Below are positions 49,962 through 63,536 of a stretch of DNA of 64,000 bases, in pieces. Each line of letters starts with the position of its first letter. The first letter of the stretch is position 1. The DNA lies in NCBI RefSeq assembly GCF_000737325.1, contig NZ_CP011125.1, positions 248,001 to 312,000 of the forward strand. The letters run 5' to 3'. The position numbers were made by a program, and so were the translations under genes. This DNA is from Sandaracinus amylolyticus. Its GTDB lineage: Bacteria > Myxococcota_A > Polyangia > Polyangiales > Sandaracinaceae. The notes beneath the pieces are model-generated. The model was not told the origin of the DNA. It made no database searches and was given only the letters and a program-made list of their open reading frames with translations.

Positions 49962-50348
49962 ATGAGCGTCGCGCACATCCGTGATCGTCTCGTCGAGCTC
50001 GTCCGCGCCTGCGAAGCGGGCCACACGCTCGACGCGATCGAGCGCTTCTACGCCGAGGACGTCGTCGTCTTCGAGAACTACGAGCGCGCGCGCTCGGGCC
50101 GCGCCGCGTGCGTCGAGTACGAGCGCGCCGCGCTCGCCGAGCAGCCGCGACCGCCGAAGCTCGTCGCGCGCGCGATGGCCGCGGACGAGGCGAGCGGCGT
50201 GTCGTTCGTCGAGTGGGTGATCCGCTTCGTCGGACGCGACGGACGTCCGATGCGCCTCGAGGAGGTCGCGGTGCAGCGCTGGTCCGGCGGAGCGATCGTC
50301 GAAGAGCGCTTCTTCTACGAGGGCGCGATCGACGAAGGCGAGCCCTGA
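49962..50348 (+). CDS. SnoaL-like / NTF2-fold protein
   Basis: A 128-residue protein of the SnoaL/NTF2-like fold (FYAEDVVVFENYERARSGRAACVEYERA ... VQRWSGGAIVEERFFYEG). Some members are small cyclases or hydrolases, many have no known role, and no complete catalytic set is seen here. ATG 49962 is used; ATG 49950 is an in-frame alternative. It converges on the SDR gene with 12 bases between stops. The 148 bases upstream, shared with the Cys-rich giant gene, are less GC-rich and probably carry promoters. Confidence 0.72.
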   Translation: MSVAHIRDRLVELVRACEAGHTLDAIERFYAEDVVVFENYERARSGRAACVEYERAALAEQPRPPKLVARAMAADEASGVSFVEWVIRFVGRDGRPMRLEEVAVQRWSGGAIVEERFFYEGAIDEGEP

Positions 50349-50360
50349 TCGAGAGTGCGC

Positions 50361-51341
50361 TCAGCGCCCGGTCGCGAGCCGCGTCGGCTCTCCTTCGCGC
50401 GGCTGATCGCCGCGCAGCACGCGGTTCGCGAGGCGGCGCATCGCGCGCAGCAGGCTCGCGCCTTCGCTCCAGCCGCCGCCCGCGCCGTGCCCGTCGGCGA
50501 GCGGCATGAAGATGTTGCCGTCGCTCACCGGCGCTTGGTCGTCGCGGATCGTGACGCGGTCCATCACCGCGCCGATCACGCGCTCGCTGAGGCCGGGCGC
50601 GAGCAGGTGCTGCCACGAGAGCACGCGCCCCGCGTTGCCTGCGTAGGCGACGCGCCTCGGTCGCTCCGCGAGCGACACGATCGTGCGCGCGACGCGCTCG
50701 GGCGGATACACCGGCGGCGGCGGCTCGACGACGTGCCCGGTGTAGTTCGCGGAGTGCTGCCAGAGCGGCGTGTCGATCGCCGCCGGCAGCGCGGTGCACA
50801 CCTCGATGCCGGAGCCGACGAGCTCCTGTCGCAGGCAGTCCGAGAGCGCCTGGATCGCGTGCTTCGACATCACGTATGCGCTCATGTACGGCTGCGTGAG
50901 GCGCGCGAGGATCGACGCGTTGTTGATCAGAACGCCGCCGCCCGCGCGCCGCAGCCGCGGCAGCGCGGCGCGCGCGCCGTGCACGTAGCCGAGCAGGTTC
51001 ACGTCGATCACGCGCCGGAACGCGTCGTACGGCGTGTCCTCGAAGCGCCCGAACACCGCGACCGCCGCGTTGTTGACCCACACGTCGATGCGGCCGAACG
51101 CGTCGACCGCACGCGACGCGAGGTGCTCGACCGCTTCGAGCTCGGTCACGTCGGTGGGCACGACGAGCGCGCGCCCGCCCGCGCGCTCGCACTCTCGCGC
51201 GACGTCGTCGAGCGCCGCCTCGCGACGCGCTGCGAGCACCACGCGCGCACGCCGGGCCGCGAACGCGCGCGCGGTCGCGCGACCGATGCCGCTCGATGCG
51301 CCGGTGATCACGACGACCGCGTCCTGCACCTTCCTCGTCAT
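50361..51341 (-). CDS. SDR family oxidoreductase
   Basis: A 326-residue short-chain dehydrogenase. The NAD(P) motif is TGASSGIG, NNAAV follows, and the active-site YVMSK (Tyr-x-x-x-Lys) is preceded by a conserved Ser in NNASILA, so the catalytic set is complete, unlike the SDR at 11037-11810. A C-terminal extension of about 80 residues beyond the core (RVLSWQHLLAPGLSERVIGAV) is typical of the larger membrane-associated SDRs of this type. The substrate is unknown. ATG 51341 starts directly before the Rossmann fold. Confidence 0.88.
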   Translation of the reverse strand: MTRKVQDAVVVITGASSGIGRATARAFAARRARVVLAARREAALDDVARECERAGGRALVVPTDVTELEAVEHLASRAVDAFGRIDVWVNNAAVAVFGRFEDTPYDAFRRVIDVNLLGYVHGARAALPRLRRAGGGVLINNASILARLTQPYMSAYVMSKHAIQALSDCLRQELVGSGIEVCTALPAAIDTPLWQHSANYTGHVVEPPPPVYPPERVARTIVSLAERPRRVAYAGNAGRVLSWQHLLAPGLSERVIGAVMDRVTIRDDQAPVSDGNIFMPLADGHGAGGGWSEGASLLRAMRRLANRVLRGDQPREGEPTRLATGR

Positions 51342-51497
51342 GCGCGCGACGTCGCAGAACGCGGGCCAACACGAGCGCACACCAGGACCACGATCCGAGC
51401 GCGCGGGCACGATCGCGCCCGTGGCGCGCCGCCTCGCGCGCGCCGCGCAGCGCGGGCGCGTGCATCGACGGGCCGCGGCGCGGTATGAAGGCGCGCG

Positions 51498-52028
51498 GTG
51501 ACCGAGCTCTTCGCACCCGTGGTCTCGATCGCGAAGACGCAGCGCGGCCGCTTCTTCTGGGCGGCGTGGTGGACCGAGCCGCCCGCGCTGCACCCGTTCC
51601 GCAAGCCCGACGCGTCGAACGGCGGCGCGAGCACGTACGAAGAGGCGAAGCAGGACGCGGAGCGCGTCGCGGCGCGCGCGTTGGTCGAGGTCGACGCGCG
51701 ATGGGCGCGCGCGTGCGTGCGGGTGATGCGCGGGATGCCGCCGTTCACGCCGTCGGAGCTGCGCGCTGCGCGCGAGGGAGCGAGCGAGCACGTGCGCGCG
51801 CGGCGTGCGCCCGTGGGCGCGCCGCAGAGCCTGTGGTCAGTGCTCGGCGTCGATCCGAAGGCGACGGTCGCGGAGATCAAGCGCGCCTATCGCGCGCGCG
51901 CGCTCGAGACGCACCCCGATCAGGGCGGCGATCCCGACGCGTTCCGCGCGCTGCACGCCGCCTACGAGCGCGCGATCGCGCGCCGTGACAAGCAGGCGAA
52001 GCGACCGAAGAAGCGCGCGCCCGAGTGA
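51498..52028 (+). CDS. J-domain (DnaJ-like) protein
   Basis: A 176-residue protein with a C-terminal J domain (about 111-170): LWSVLGVDPKATVAEIKRAYRARALETHPDQGGDPDAF. The HPD tripeptide needed to stimulate DnaK-type Hsp70 is present. The N-terminal 100 residues carry a WAAWWTEPPALHPFRKPD segment and no zinc-finger or Gly/Phe region, so it is a class III-type J protein, probably a specialised Hsp70 helper. The start is GTG 51498. It ends in a basic KRPKKRAPE tail. Confidence 0.85.
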   Translation: MTELFAPVVSIAKTQRGRFFWAAWWTEPPALHPFRKPDASNGGASTYEEAKQDAERVAARALVEVDARWARACVRVMRGMPPFTPSELRAAREGASEHVRARRAPVGAPQSLWSVLGVDPKATVAEIKRAYRARALETHPDQGGDPDAFRALHAAYERAIARRDKQAKRPKKRAPE

Positions 52029-52097
52029 GACATCGCGAGACGTGTGCGGCGAGAGCGCGGCGCGTGGCCACGCTCCCGCCGTGTCGCGAATGCTCGC

Positions 52098-52508
52098 TCA
52101 GCTCGCGCGCGCGGTGCGGCGTGCGATGAGCGAGCGCGTCGTCTGCACCGCGTTCTCCGCGACGCGGCTCACGCCCGAGCTCTCGATCGCGCGCTCCGCG
52201 GCGCGCGCCGCGCGCGCCACACGCTCGCGCACCGGCCACGCGGCATCGAGCGCGAGCTTCAGCGCCGTGATCTCGAGGCGGCGCGCGCCGTGGACCTCCG
52301 GGCGCTCGCGCGGCCAGTGGCCGCTGCGCATCATCCAGAGCAGGAGCGCGAGCCGATGCCCGTGGCTCGTATCGAGCCGGTCACCGAGCGAGATCGTGTC
52401 GACGCCGGACTCGAGCAGCGAGCGCGCTGCGTCGACGTTGGTGACCGTGGTCCAGCCCTCGGGGGCGGGGACCTGGTCGTCCAGCCAGAGTCGAACGTGA
52501 GCTGCCAT
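52098..52508 (-). CDS. cyclic-phosphate-processing receiver-like (cREC) protein
   Basis: A 136-residue protein whose first 70 residues (VRLWLDDQVPAPEGW ... AARSLLESGVDTISLGDRLD ... RLALLLWMMRSG) follow the cyclic-phosphate processing receiver-domain family. That family has LxLDD at the start and SLDHDLG in the middle. Here SLDHDLG is replaced by SLGDRLD, so the active site may be altered. Family members are proposed to act on cyclic phosphates or RNA ends; this is not proven. GGAGGT 6 bases before the ATG supports the start. The C-terminal half is helical and basic. Confidence 0.7.
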   Translation of the reverse strand: MAAHVRLWLDDQVPAPEGWTTVTNVDAARSLLESGVDTISLGDRLDTSHGHRLALLLWMMRSGHWPRERPEVHGARRLEITALKLALDAAWPVRERVARAARAAERAIESSGVSRVAENAVQTTRSLIARRTARAS

Positions 52509-52565
52509 CAAAGACCTCCGTGCCCGGACCTTCGAGCAACGCTCGTGCCGCACCGCGTCACGGGC

Positions 52566-52874
52566 TCACGAGAGCAGGCGGCTCGCGAGGTCGAACCAGA
52601 TCTCGCGGATCGCGCCGCACGCTCGACAGCGCGCGCGCACGCGCCGCAACCCGCCGATCGCGTCGTGCGACTCGATGCGCAGCTCGCTCTCGCAGCGCGC
52701 GCACCCGAGCGAGAGCGCGCGCGTCTCGATCACGGACGCGCTCGGCACGACGATCGGTCGCTCGGGCGCGCCGCCCTCGGAGAGCCGCGCGAGCTTCTCG
52801 CGCGCGTCGTGGAGGGACTCGAGCTCGCGCTCGAGCTTCCGGCGCACGGTGCGCGCTCGCTTCTTGGCGGCCAT
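52566..52874 (-). CDS. small zinc-ribbon protein
   Basis: A 102-residue protein. A basic N-terminal tail (MAAKKRARTVRRKLEREL) leads to a helix and a C-terminal zinc ribbon with CARCESE and CRACGAI (two CxxC pairs about 26 residues apart). Such proteins often bind nucleic acid or partner proteins. It lies 57 bases upstream of the cREC-like gene on the same strand and may be co-transcribed with it. No specific function can be given. Confidence 0.7.
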   Translation of the reverse strand: MAAKKRARTVRRKLERELESLHDAREKLARLSEGGAPERPIVVPSASVIETRALSLGCARCESELRIESHDAIGGLRRVRARCRACGAIREIWFDLASRLLS

Positions 52875-52926
52875 CCGCGCGAGCTAGCGCGCATCGGGCG
52901 CTCCGGCGAGCGCCCGATGCACGGGC

Positions 52927-56633
<3,707 letters not shown>

Positions 56634-56637
<4 letters not shown>

Positions 56638-59600
56638 CGCGCACCTCGACGGCGACGCGCCACGATCGCGATGCCCACCGCCGCGAGCACGCCCCACGCG
56701 AGCCCGCCCGGCGCGCGCCGCTCGTGCACCGCGCAGATGCACCCGCCGCCGCCCGCCGCGAGCACGCGCGTGCGCCCGTCGCCGCGACCGCCATCACCGG
56801 CGTCGGGCGCGTCGTTCCCACCGTCCATCATTCCGATCACACCCGCGTCGGTGCCCGGCTCGGGCTCGCGCGCGCACTCGCCGTCGACGCAGATCTCGCC
56901 GTCGGGGCAGTGGAGCCGCTCGCAGGGATCGCCGCCGCAATCCCCGCTCGTCGCGTCGCACACCTCGCGCGGCGGACACGTCACTCCGTCGCACGCGTCG
57001 GGCACGCAGCCGCCGCTCGCGGGGTCGCAGACGTCGTCTCCGCACTCGATGCCTTCGCACTGGTCGGGGACGCAGACGCCGTGCACGCAGTGATCGCCGG
57101 TCTCGCACTCGACGCGCGCACAGCTCGTCTCGCACGCACCGTCGCGGCAGGCCTGATCTGCCGCGCACTCCGCGGTGTCGCAGGGATCGGCCACGCACTC
57201 GCCGGTCTCGTGATCGCAGACCTCCCCGTCGTCGCAGGGCAGGCTACGGCACGAGTTCTCGACGCACGTGCCGGTCAGGTCGTCGCAGACCAGCGGCAGC
57301 TCGCAGCTCACTCCCGCGCACAGGTTCGTGCAGGCGTTCGCGCGGCAGACACACGGCGCGACCGTCGGATCGTCGGGCGCGCACACCACCTCGCCCGCAC
57401 CGTCGCGGATCGTCTCCATCCCGCACGTCGTGTCGTTGCAGCGCTCCTCCACGCAGAAGCAGAGCTCTCCGCTCACCTGCGGGACTCGACCGCTCGGACA
57501 GCGGAACCCGAACTCGCTCTCGATGCACGGCAGCGCGCACTGACAGTCGGTGCACGTGCTGCCCGGCGGACAGAGACTGCCCTCGTCCGGAGGATTGTCC
57601 GAGGTTCCGTCGCAGTCGTTGTCCAGGCAGTCGCACACCTCGGGCATGCCCGGCATCTCGCCCGCGCAGATCTCCTCGCCATCGACGCACTGGATACGAC
57701 CCGCCGTGCACACGCCCACGTCGGTGCCGCACTCGCCGCCGAGCCCGAGGCCCTCGTCCACACTTCCATCGCAGTCGTCGTCGAGGAGATTGCACTGCTC
57801 GTCGACCGGCCCGATCTCGCCCTCGCACTGCAGCGCTCCCTCGCGGCAGATGTTGACGCCGGGAGAGCACTCACCGATGTCGGAGCCGCACGGCGCGCCC
57901 ACCGGGATGCCTTCGTCCTCGACACCGTCGCAGTCGTCGTCGAGGCCGTTGCAGACTTCCTCGCTCGGCCCGCGCCCGCCGTCGCACACCAGCGCGCCCG
58001 ACACGCAGTGCGTCGTGCCCGGATTGCACTCGCCGGTGTCGACGCCGCAGGGCACGCCGCCCTCGGGATCGCCTTCGTCGACGCGCGTGTCGCAGTCGTT
58101 GTCGCGACCGTCGCAGATCTCGTCGGTGCCGGTCGTCTCTCCGACGCACACCAGCGTTCCGCCGGTGCACGCGAGCGCGCCGAAATCGCACTCTCCGACG
58201 TCGCTCGTGCCGCAGCGCCCGCCGCCGCCGGGATTGCCCTCGTCGACGAGACCATCGCAGTCGTCGTCGCGCGAATTGCACGTCTCGGCGACTCCGGTGG
58301 TTCCGCCCGAGCACGTCAGGAGGCCACCGACACACGCGCTGGTCCCGGGCGCGCACTCGCCGACGTCGGTGCCGCAGCTCGCGCCACCGCCCGGATTGCC
58401 CTCGTCGGTGCTGCTGTCGCAGTCGTCGTCGAGCCCGTTGCAGAGCTCGTCGGCCGGGCCGCGATCACCGACGCAGGTGAACGTCCCGCCCATGCACTGC
58501 AGCGCGCCGGTGTCGCACTCGCCGATCGCCGATCCGCACGAGCCCGAGCTCGGGATCGACTCGTCGGTCGCACCGTCGCAGTCGTCGTCCTGGCCGTCGC
58601 AGGTCTCGCTCGCCGGCGTGACGCCGCCGGTGCAGGTCAGCGTGCCCGCGCTGCAGGTGAGCGTGCCGGGACGACACTCGCCGAGCGTCGATCCGCAGCT
58701 CGCGCCGCCGCCCGGATTGCCCTCGTCGGTGCGACCATCGCAGTCGTCGTCGAGCGCATTGCACACCTCGGTCGTCGCGCCGCGCGCGCCGATGCACTGG
58801 AACGATCCGCCGCTGCACGTGAGCACGCCGGGATCGCACTCGCCGGTCGACGGACCACAGGCGCCCATCGTCGGAATCGCCTCGTCGATCGCACCGTCGC
58901 AGTCGTCGTCCTGACCGTCGCAGGTCTCCGCCGCGGGCCCGACGTTCCCGGTGCACGCGAGCACACCGCCGGTGCACGCGAGCGTGCCGGGGCTGCACTC
59001 GCCGGTGTCGATGCCGCAGCTCGCGCCGCCGCCCGGATTGCCCTCGTCGGTGCGAGTGTCGCAGTCGTCGTCGCGACCATTGCAGAGCTCGCTCGTCGGG
59101 CCGCGCGAGCCCACGCAGCTGTACGTGCCCGACACGCAGCTCAGCACGCCCGGGCCGCACTCACCGACGCTCGAGCCGCAGGTGCCCGCGGTGGGCACGC
59201 CCTCGTCGGTCGCGCCGTCGCAGTCGTCGTCCTCGCCGTCGCAGGTCTCGGCGGTGGGCCCGGTGCCGCCGGTGCAGGTCAGCGATCCACTGCTGCACAC
59301 GAGCGTTCCGGGACCGCACTCGCCGACGCTCGATCCGCAGCTCGCGCCGCCGCCGGGATTGCCCTCGTCGGTGCGCGTGTCGCAGTCGTCGTCGAGACCA
59401 TTACAAACCTCGGCGGTCGATCCGGTCGCGCCGACACATGCGTACGCGCCGGAGACACAGCGCATCACGCCGGGGTTGCACTCGCCGGTCGACGTTCCGC
59501 ACGCGCCCATCGTCGGCACGCCTTCGTCGATCGATCCGTCGCAGTCGTCGTCCTGTCCGTCGCACGTCTCGGCGACGGGCTGCACGCCGCCGGTGCACGT

Positions 59601-61265
59601 GAGCGATCCACCGACGCAGCTGAGCGTGCCGGGGCGGCACTCGCCGATGCTCGAGCCGCACGCGCCGCCGCCGCCGGGATTGCCCTCGTCGGTGCGGGTG
59701 TCGCAGTCGTCGTCGATCGCGTTGCAGGCCTCGAGCGAAGGCCCGATCGCGCCCACGCACGAGCCCCACGCGCCGGTCGTGCAGAGCTCGGTGCCCGCCT
59801 GACAGGCGCCCACGTCGCTGCCACACGCGCGCGAGATCCCGTCGATCACGCCGTTGCAGTCGTCGTCCTGGTTGTCGCAGGTCTCGGGCGTCCCGCGCAC
59901 GTCGTTGCACGCGCCCCACACGCCCGCCGCGCAGGTCTGCGTGCCCGCGGTGCACTCGCCGACGTCGGTGCCGCACGCGCGCGAGATGCCCTCGTCGATG
60001 CGAGTGTCGCAGTCGTTGTCGACGTTGTCGCAGAGCTCGGCGCTCGGGATGCACCCGCCGCAGACGCCCTCGTCGATGACCATGTCGCAGTCGTCGTCGA
60101 CGAGATTGCACACCTCGGTCGGGACGGCGCCGCACACGCCGCACGCGTTGAGCCGACCCTCGTCGATCACGCCGTTGCAGTTGTCGTCGACGCCGTTGCA
60201 GAGGCTCTCACCGGGGTCGACGCACAGATTCGCGACGGGCTGAGTCGGCCGATTGCAATAGAGCGGGAATCCCTCGTCGACTCGAGTGTCGCAGTCGTCG
60301 TCGGTGCCATTGCACGTCTCGAATCGGATCGAGCTCTCGATGATCTGCGAGAACGCGAGCGCGAGGCTGGTCTCGTCGCTCGCGTAGTAGACGCGGTGGG
60401 TGCCCGGCGCGTCGGTGCCGCCGGCGATCGCGATGTCCTCGATGTCTCCGGTGCCCGGCGTCACGCCGAACCCGATCACGTACGTGCGGATGTCGTACGT
60501 CACGCCGTTGACGACGGTGGTGCGCAGCTCGGTCGCCGCGTTGCGCGTCTGGGTGTCGGACGCACACGTCTCTTCGCCGTCGGTCAGCAGGATCACGTTG
60601 ACCGGCCGGCACGTGCCCGCCGCGTTGCTCGTGAGCGGCGAAGTCGGGAAATCGGGGTCCATCCCCAGGAAATACCGGCGCGCGGCGCGCAGCGAGCCCG
60701 CGAGCGGCGTCCAGTTGCGGGCCATCAGCTCGGGGTTGGCAGTCGAGGGCGAGAACGGATATCCGGGACGCGAGCAGCTGGAGCACTCGAAATCGACCCA
60801 GCGCAGGATCGCACTCTGGTTGTCCTCGGCGATCGGCACGAGGATCTGCCCGCGATCCGCGGTCGCTCCGGTGCTGGGACAGCCACTGCCGTTGTCACCG
60901 CAGCTGTCGGTGCAATTGAGATAGCTCGCCGAGCAGCCGCACGTCGCGCCGCACATCATGCTGTTGCACGTGCCCGAGTCGGTCTGCGCGAAACGCTCGA
61001 GGCCGAACGTGACCTCGCCGTAGCCGTTGACGACGCGCTGCAGGACGCAGCGCGCATCGCTCATGCGCGTCAGCTGCTGACCACACGAGTTGGCGTTCGG
61101 CGCGCTGCTGCCGTTCGTGTCGGTGCTCTCGTCCATCGAGCCCGACGTGTCGACGATCACCATGAAATACGGGGTAATCGACGATTGTGCGGAAGCGGGC
61201 GACGCGACGCTCGCGACGAGCACGCCAGCCAGGCACAAGGGCACCCAGAGCGAAGCGTGGCGCAT
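56634..61265 (-). CDS. VWA plus MopE-like repeat surface protein with MYXO-CTERM-type anchor
   Basis: A 1543-residue protein. A signal peptide is cleaved near ASA-QS (about residue 26). The VWA domain has MIDAS DTSGS at 39-43 and covers about 32-330. About 19 MopE-type motifs (CNGxDDDCDxRxDEG) span about 340-1250, followed by an EGF-like Cys-rich region. The C-terminal signal comprises a Cys-containing GGCIC motif, a hydrophobic segment (GLAWGVLAAVGIAIVA) and an Arg cluster. This C-terminus matches the MYXO-CTERM sorting signal and implies anchoring at the outer surface. ATG 61265 has GAGAGG upstream. It forms a coupled pair with the FGE-like gene. Confidence 0.88.
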
Positions 61266-61403
61266 CGCGGTCCTCTCCCTCAGTGCGGCCGAAGTTACAC
61301 CTCGGCGAACGCGGTGCACCAGAGGGGATCGACCGCTGGCGATCGCTTTTGTCGCGTTTAAGTCGCAGCGGATCGCGGAGTGCCGTAAACGCCATTCGAC
61401 GAT

Positions 61404-61434
61404 GCAGTGTCAGTGGATCGGTCGCAGACACTGC
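61404..61434. promoter_or_regulatory. 8-base inverted repeat upstream of osmC
   Basis: GCAGTGTC (61404-61411) and GACACTGC (61427-61434) form a perfect inverted repeat with a 15-base spacer, 33 bases before the osmC ATG. It could be an operator in the promoter or a hairpin in the leader. The region is shared with the divergent VWA gene. Confidence 0.5.
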
Positions 61435-61466
61435 GCGCATGAACGACACGAAAGGAGCTCTCGAAC

Positions 61467-61913
61467 ATGGCCGTGAAACGAGTCGCGAACGTGCGCTGGA
61501 CCGGGGATCTCGTGAAAGGGAGCGGTCTCGTCACCGGCGCCACGAGCGGCGCGTTCCGTGACCAGCCGGTGAGCTGGGCGTCTCGCAGCGGGGACGCGAA
61601 CGGCAAGACGAGCCCCGAGGAGCTGATCGCCGCGGCGCACGCGAGCTGCTTCGCGATGGCGTTCTCCGCGCAGCTCGCGAAGAACGGGACGCCGGGGACG
61701 AGCCTCGACGTCCGCGCGACGGTCACGTTCGACAAGGTCGGCGACGGCTTCGCGATCACCTCGAGCGAGCTCGAGGTGAACGGAACGGTCGCGGGCATCG
61801 ACGACGCGAAGTTCCAGGAGCTCGCGGACGCGGCGAAGAGCGGCTGTCCGGTGTCGCAGGCGCTCAAGAACAACGTGCGCATCGAGCTGGTCGCGAAGCT
61901 CGCGTCGGCGTGA
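61467..61913 (+). CDS. osmC: OsmC family peroxiredoxin
   Basis: A 148-residue OsmC protein. The reactive cysteines are Cys61 (AAHASCFAMAF) and Cys127 (KSGCPVSQAL), both in their normal settings. The length and TSPEELIAAAHAS agree with OsmC proper rather than Ohr. It reduces organic hydroperoxides in the cytoplasm using a dithiol donor. AAAGGAG about 9 bases before the ATG is a good ribosome site. A perfect inverted repeat lies upstream, a likely place for stress control. It stands alone, divergent from the giant surface-protein pair and 69 bases ahead of the GMC oxidoreductase. Confidence 0.92.
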   Translation: MAVKRVANVRWTGDLVKGSGLVTGATSGAFRDQPVSWASRSGDANGKTSPEELIAAAHASCFAMAFSAQLAKNGTPGTSLDVRATVTFDKVGDGFAITSSELEVNGTVAGIDDAKFQELADAAKSGCPVSQALKNNVRIELVAKLASA

Positions 61914-61982
61914 CCCGGTGAGCCGGCCGCCGACGTCGGCTCGCTCGCGCGGCAGCGGGTCGCGCTACAACCCGCGTCCACG

Positions 61983-63524
61983 ATGCGGCGCGCGACGCTC
62001 CACGCGGACACGATCGTCGTCGGTGCCGGCTCGGCCGGCTGCGTGATCGCGTCGCGCGTCAGCGAGCGCAGCGATCACGACGTGCTGGTCCTCGACGCGG
62101 GGCCCGACTATCCGAGCGCGCGTCCCGACGACCTCCGCGACGGGACGCGCAACAGCTACCAGCGGCACGACTGGGGGTTCCGGCACCGCCCGAGCGAGCG
62201 CAGCCTCGCGGCGGTGCCGATGCCGCGCGGGCGTGTGGTCGGTGGGTCGTCGGCGGTGAACACCTGCATCGCGCTCCGCGGTGTGCCGGCGGACTACGAC
62301 GAGTGGGCGGAGCGCGGGCTGCGCGAGTGGTCGTGGTCGCGCTGTCTTCCCGCGTTCCGGCGGCTCGAGCGCGATCTCGACTTCGGCGCGCGCGACCCCG
62401 AGATCCACGGTGATCGGGGGCCGCTGCCGATCCGACGCGCGCGCGAGGACGAGCTCGTGCCGTGGCAGCGTGCGTATCGCGACGCGTGCCTCGCGATGGG
62501 CTTCGCGCCGGTCGACGATCACAATCGTCCGGGCGCGCTCGGTGTCGGCGCGCACGCGATGAACGTGATCGACGGCGTGCGCCAGGACGCGGCGTCGTGC
62601 TGGCTGAGCCCCGAGGTGCGCGCGCGCCGCAACCTGCGCATCCACGATCACACGCTCGTGCATCGCGTGCGGATCGAGGGCTCGCGCGTGCGCGGCGTCG
62701 ACGTGGAACGAAACGGCGTGGTGCACACCATCTCCGCGCGCCGCGTGGTGCTGTCCGCGGGCGCGCTCGCGACGCCGGGCATCCTGCTGCGCTCGGGCAT
62801 CGGTCCGCGCGAGGAGCTCGCGAGGCTCGGCGTGCGCCGGGTGCGCGACGTGCCCGCCGTCGGCGCGCAGCTGCTCGATCACCCGGGCACCGCGGTGTTC
62901 TGCTGGCCGCGCGCGCCGATGCGCTCCGACGTGCACGGACCGCTGATCCAGGTCGCGCTGCGGCTCCGCTCCGCGCGCTCGCGCTTCGACGGCGACCTGC
63001 AGCTGCAGGCGGGCTCGTTCTGGTTCTTCCCGATCGGGCGCGGCGTCGCGCTGCCGGGCGTCGGCGTGATGATGCACGTCGGCAAGCCGGTCGGGACGGG
63101 TGAGCTGCTTCATCCGAGCGCCGATCCGCGCGACGCTCCGATCGTCAGGTCACGCTTCTTCGCCGACGCGCGTGATCGCGACGTCGCGATCGAGGGCCTC
63201 ATGCTGGCGCGAGAGATCTGCGAGACGGCCCCGCTGCGCGGCGCGCATCGGTTCGTGTGGCCGCGCGAGCACGTGCTCCGTGATCGCGCGCGGATCGACG
63301 CGATGCTCCCGGCGCACTGCGACTCCGGCTACCACCCGTGCGGCACGGTGCCGATGGGCGACGCGCTCGACGGCCACGGCCGCATCGACGGCATCGAAGG
63401 CCTCCACGTCGCCGACGCGTCGATCATGCCGACGATCCCGACTGCCAACATCCATCTCGCGGTGCTGATGATCGGAGAGCGTTTCGGTGCGTGGCTGAGA
63501 GACGGATTCGACTCCGACTCCTGA
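61983..63524 (+). CDS. GMC family FAD oxidoreductase
   Basis: A 513-residue glucose-methanol-choline oxidoreductase. FAD binding is shown by VVGAGSAGCVIA (about 12-23), PRGRVVGGSSAVN (GMC signature 1) and SAGALATPGILLRSGIG (signature 2). The C-terminal catalytic region has YHPCGTVPMG, with the active-site His, and PTANIHLAVLMIGER, with the second His/Asn position. It oxidises an alcohol group on an unknown substrate; choline-dehydrogenase-like enzymes are the nearest relatives by motif. No signal peptide. It starts 69 bases after osmC on the same strand and ends 12 bases from the convergent acyltransferase gene. Confidence 0.9.
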   Translation: MRRATLHADTIVVGAGSAGCVIASRVSERSDHDVLVLDAGPDYPSARPDDLRDGTRNSYQRHDWGFRHRPSERSLAAVPMPRGRVVGGSSAVNTCIALRGVPADYDEWAERGLREWSWSRCLPAFRRLERDLDFGARDPEIHGDRGPLPIRRAREDELVPWQRAYRDACLAMGFAPVDDHNRPGALGVGAHAMNVIDGVRQDAASCWLSPEVRARRNLRIHDHTLVHRVRIEGSRVRGVDVERNGVVHTISARRVVLSAGALATPGILLRSGIGPREELARLGVRRVRDVPAVGAQLLDHPGTAVFCWPRAPMRSDVHGPLIQVALRLRSARSRFDGDLQLQAGSFWFFPIGRGVALPGVGVMMHVGKPVGTGELLHPSADPRDAPIVRSRFFADARDRDVAIEGLMLAREICETAPLRGAHRFVWPREHVLRDRARIDAMLPAHCDSGYHPCGTVPMGDALDGHGRIDGIEGLHVADASIMPTIPTANIHLAVLMIGERFGAWLRDGFDSDS

Positions 63525-63536
63525 CTGGCACGCTCC

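Noticed and set aside
52062-52073. GCGTGGCCACGC palindrome between the J-domain and cREC genes
   Set aside because: A short GC palindrome without loop is expected by chance in such GC-rich DNA.
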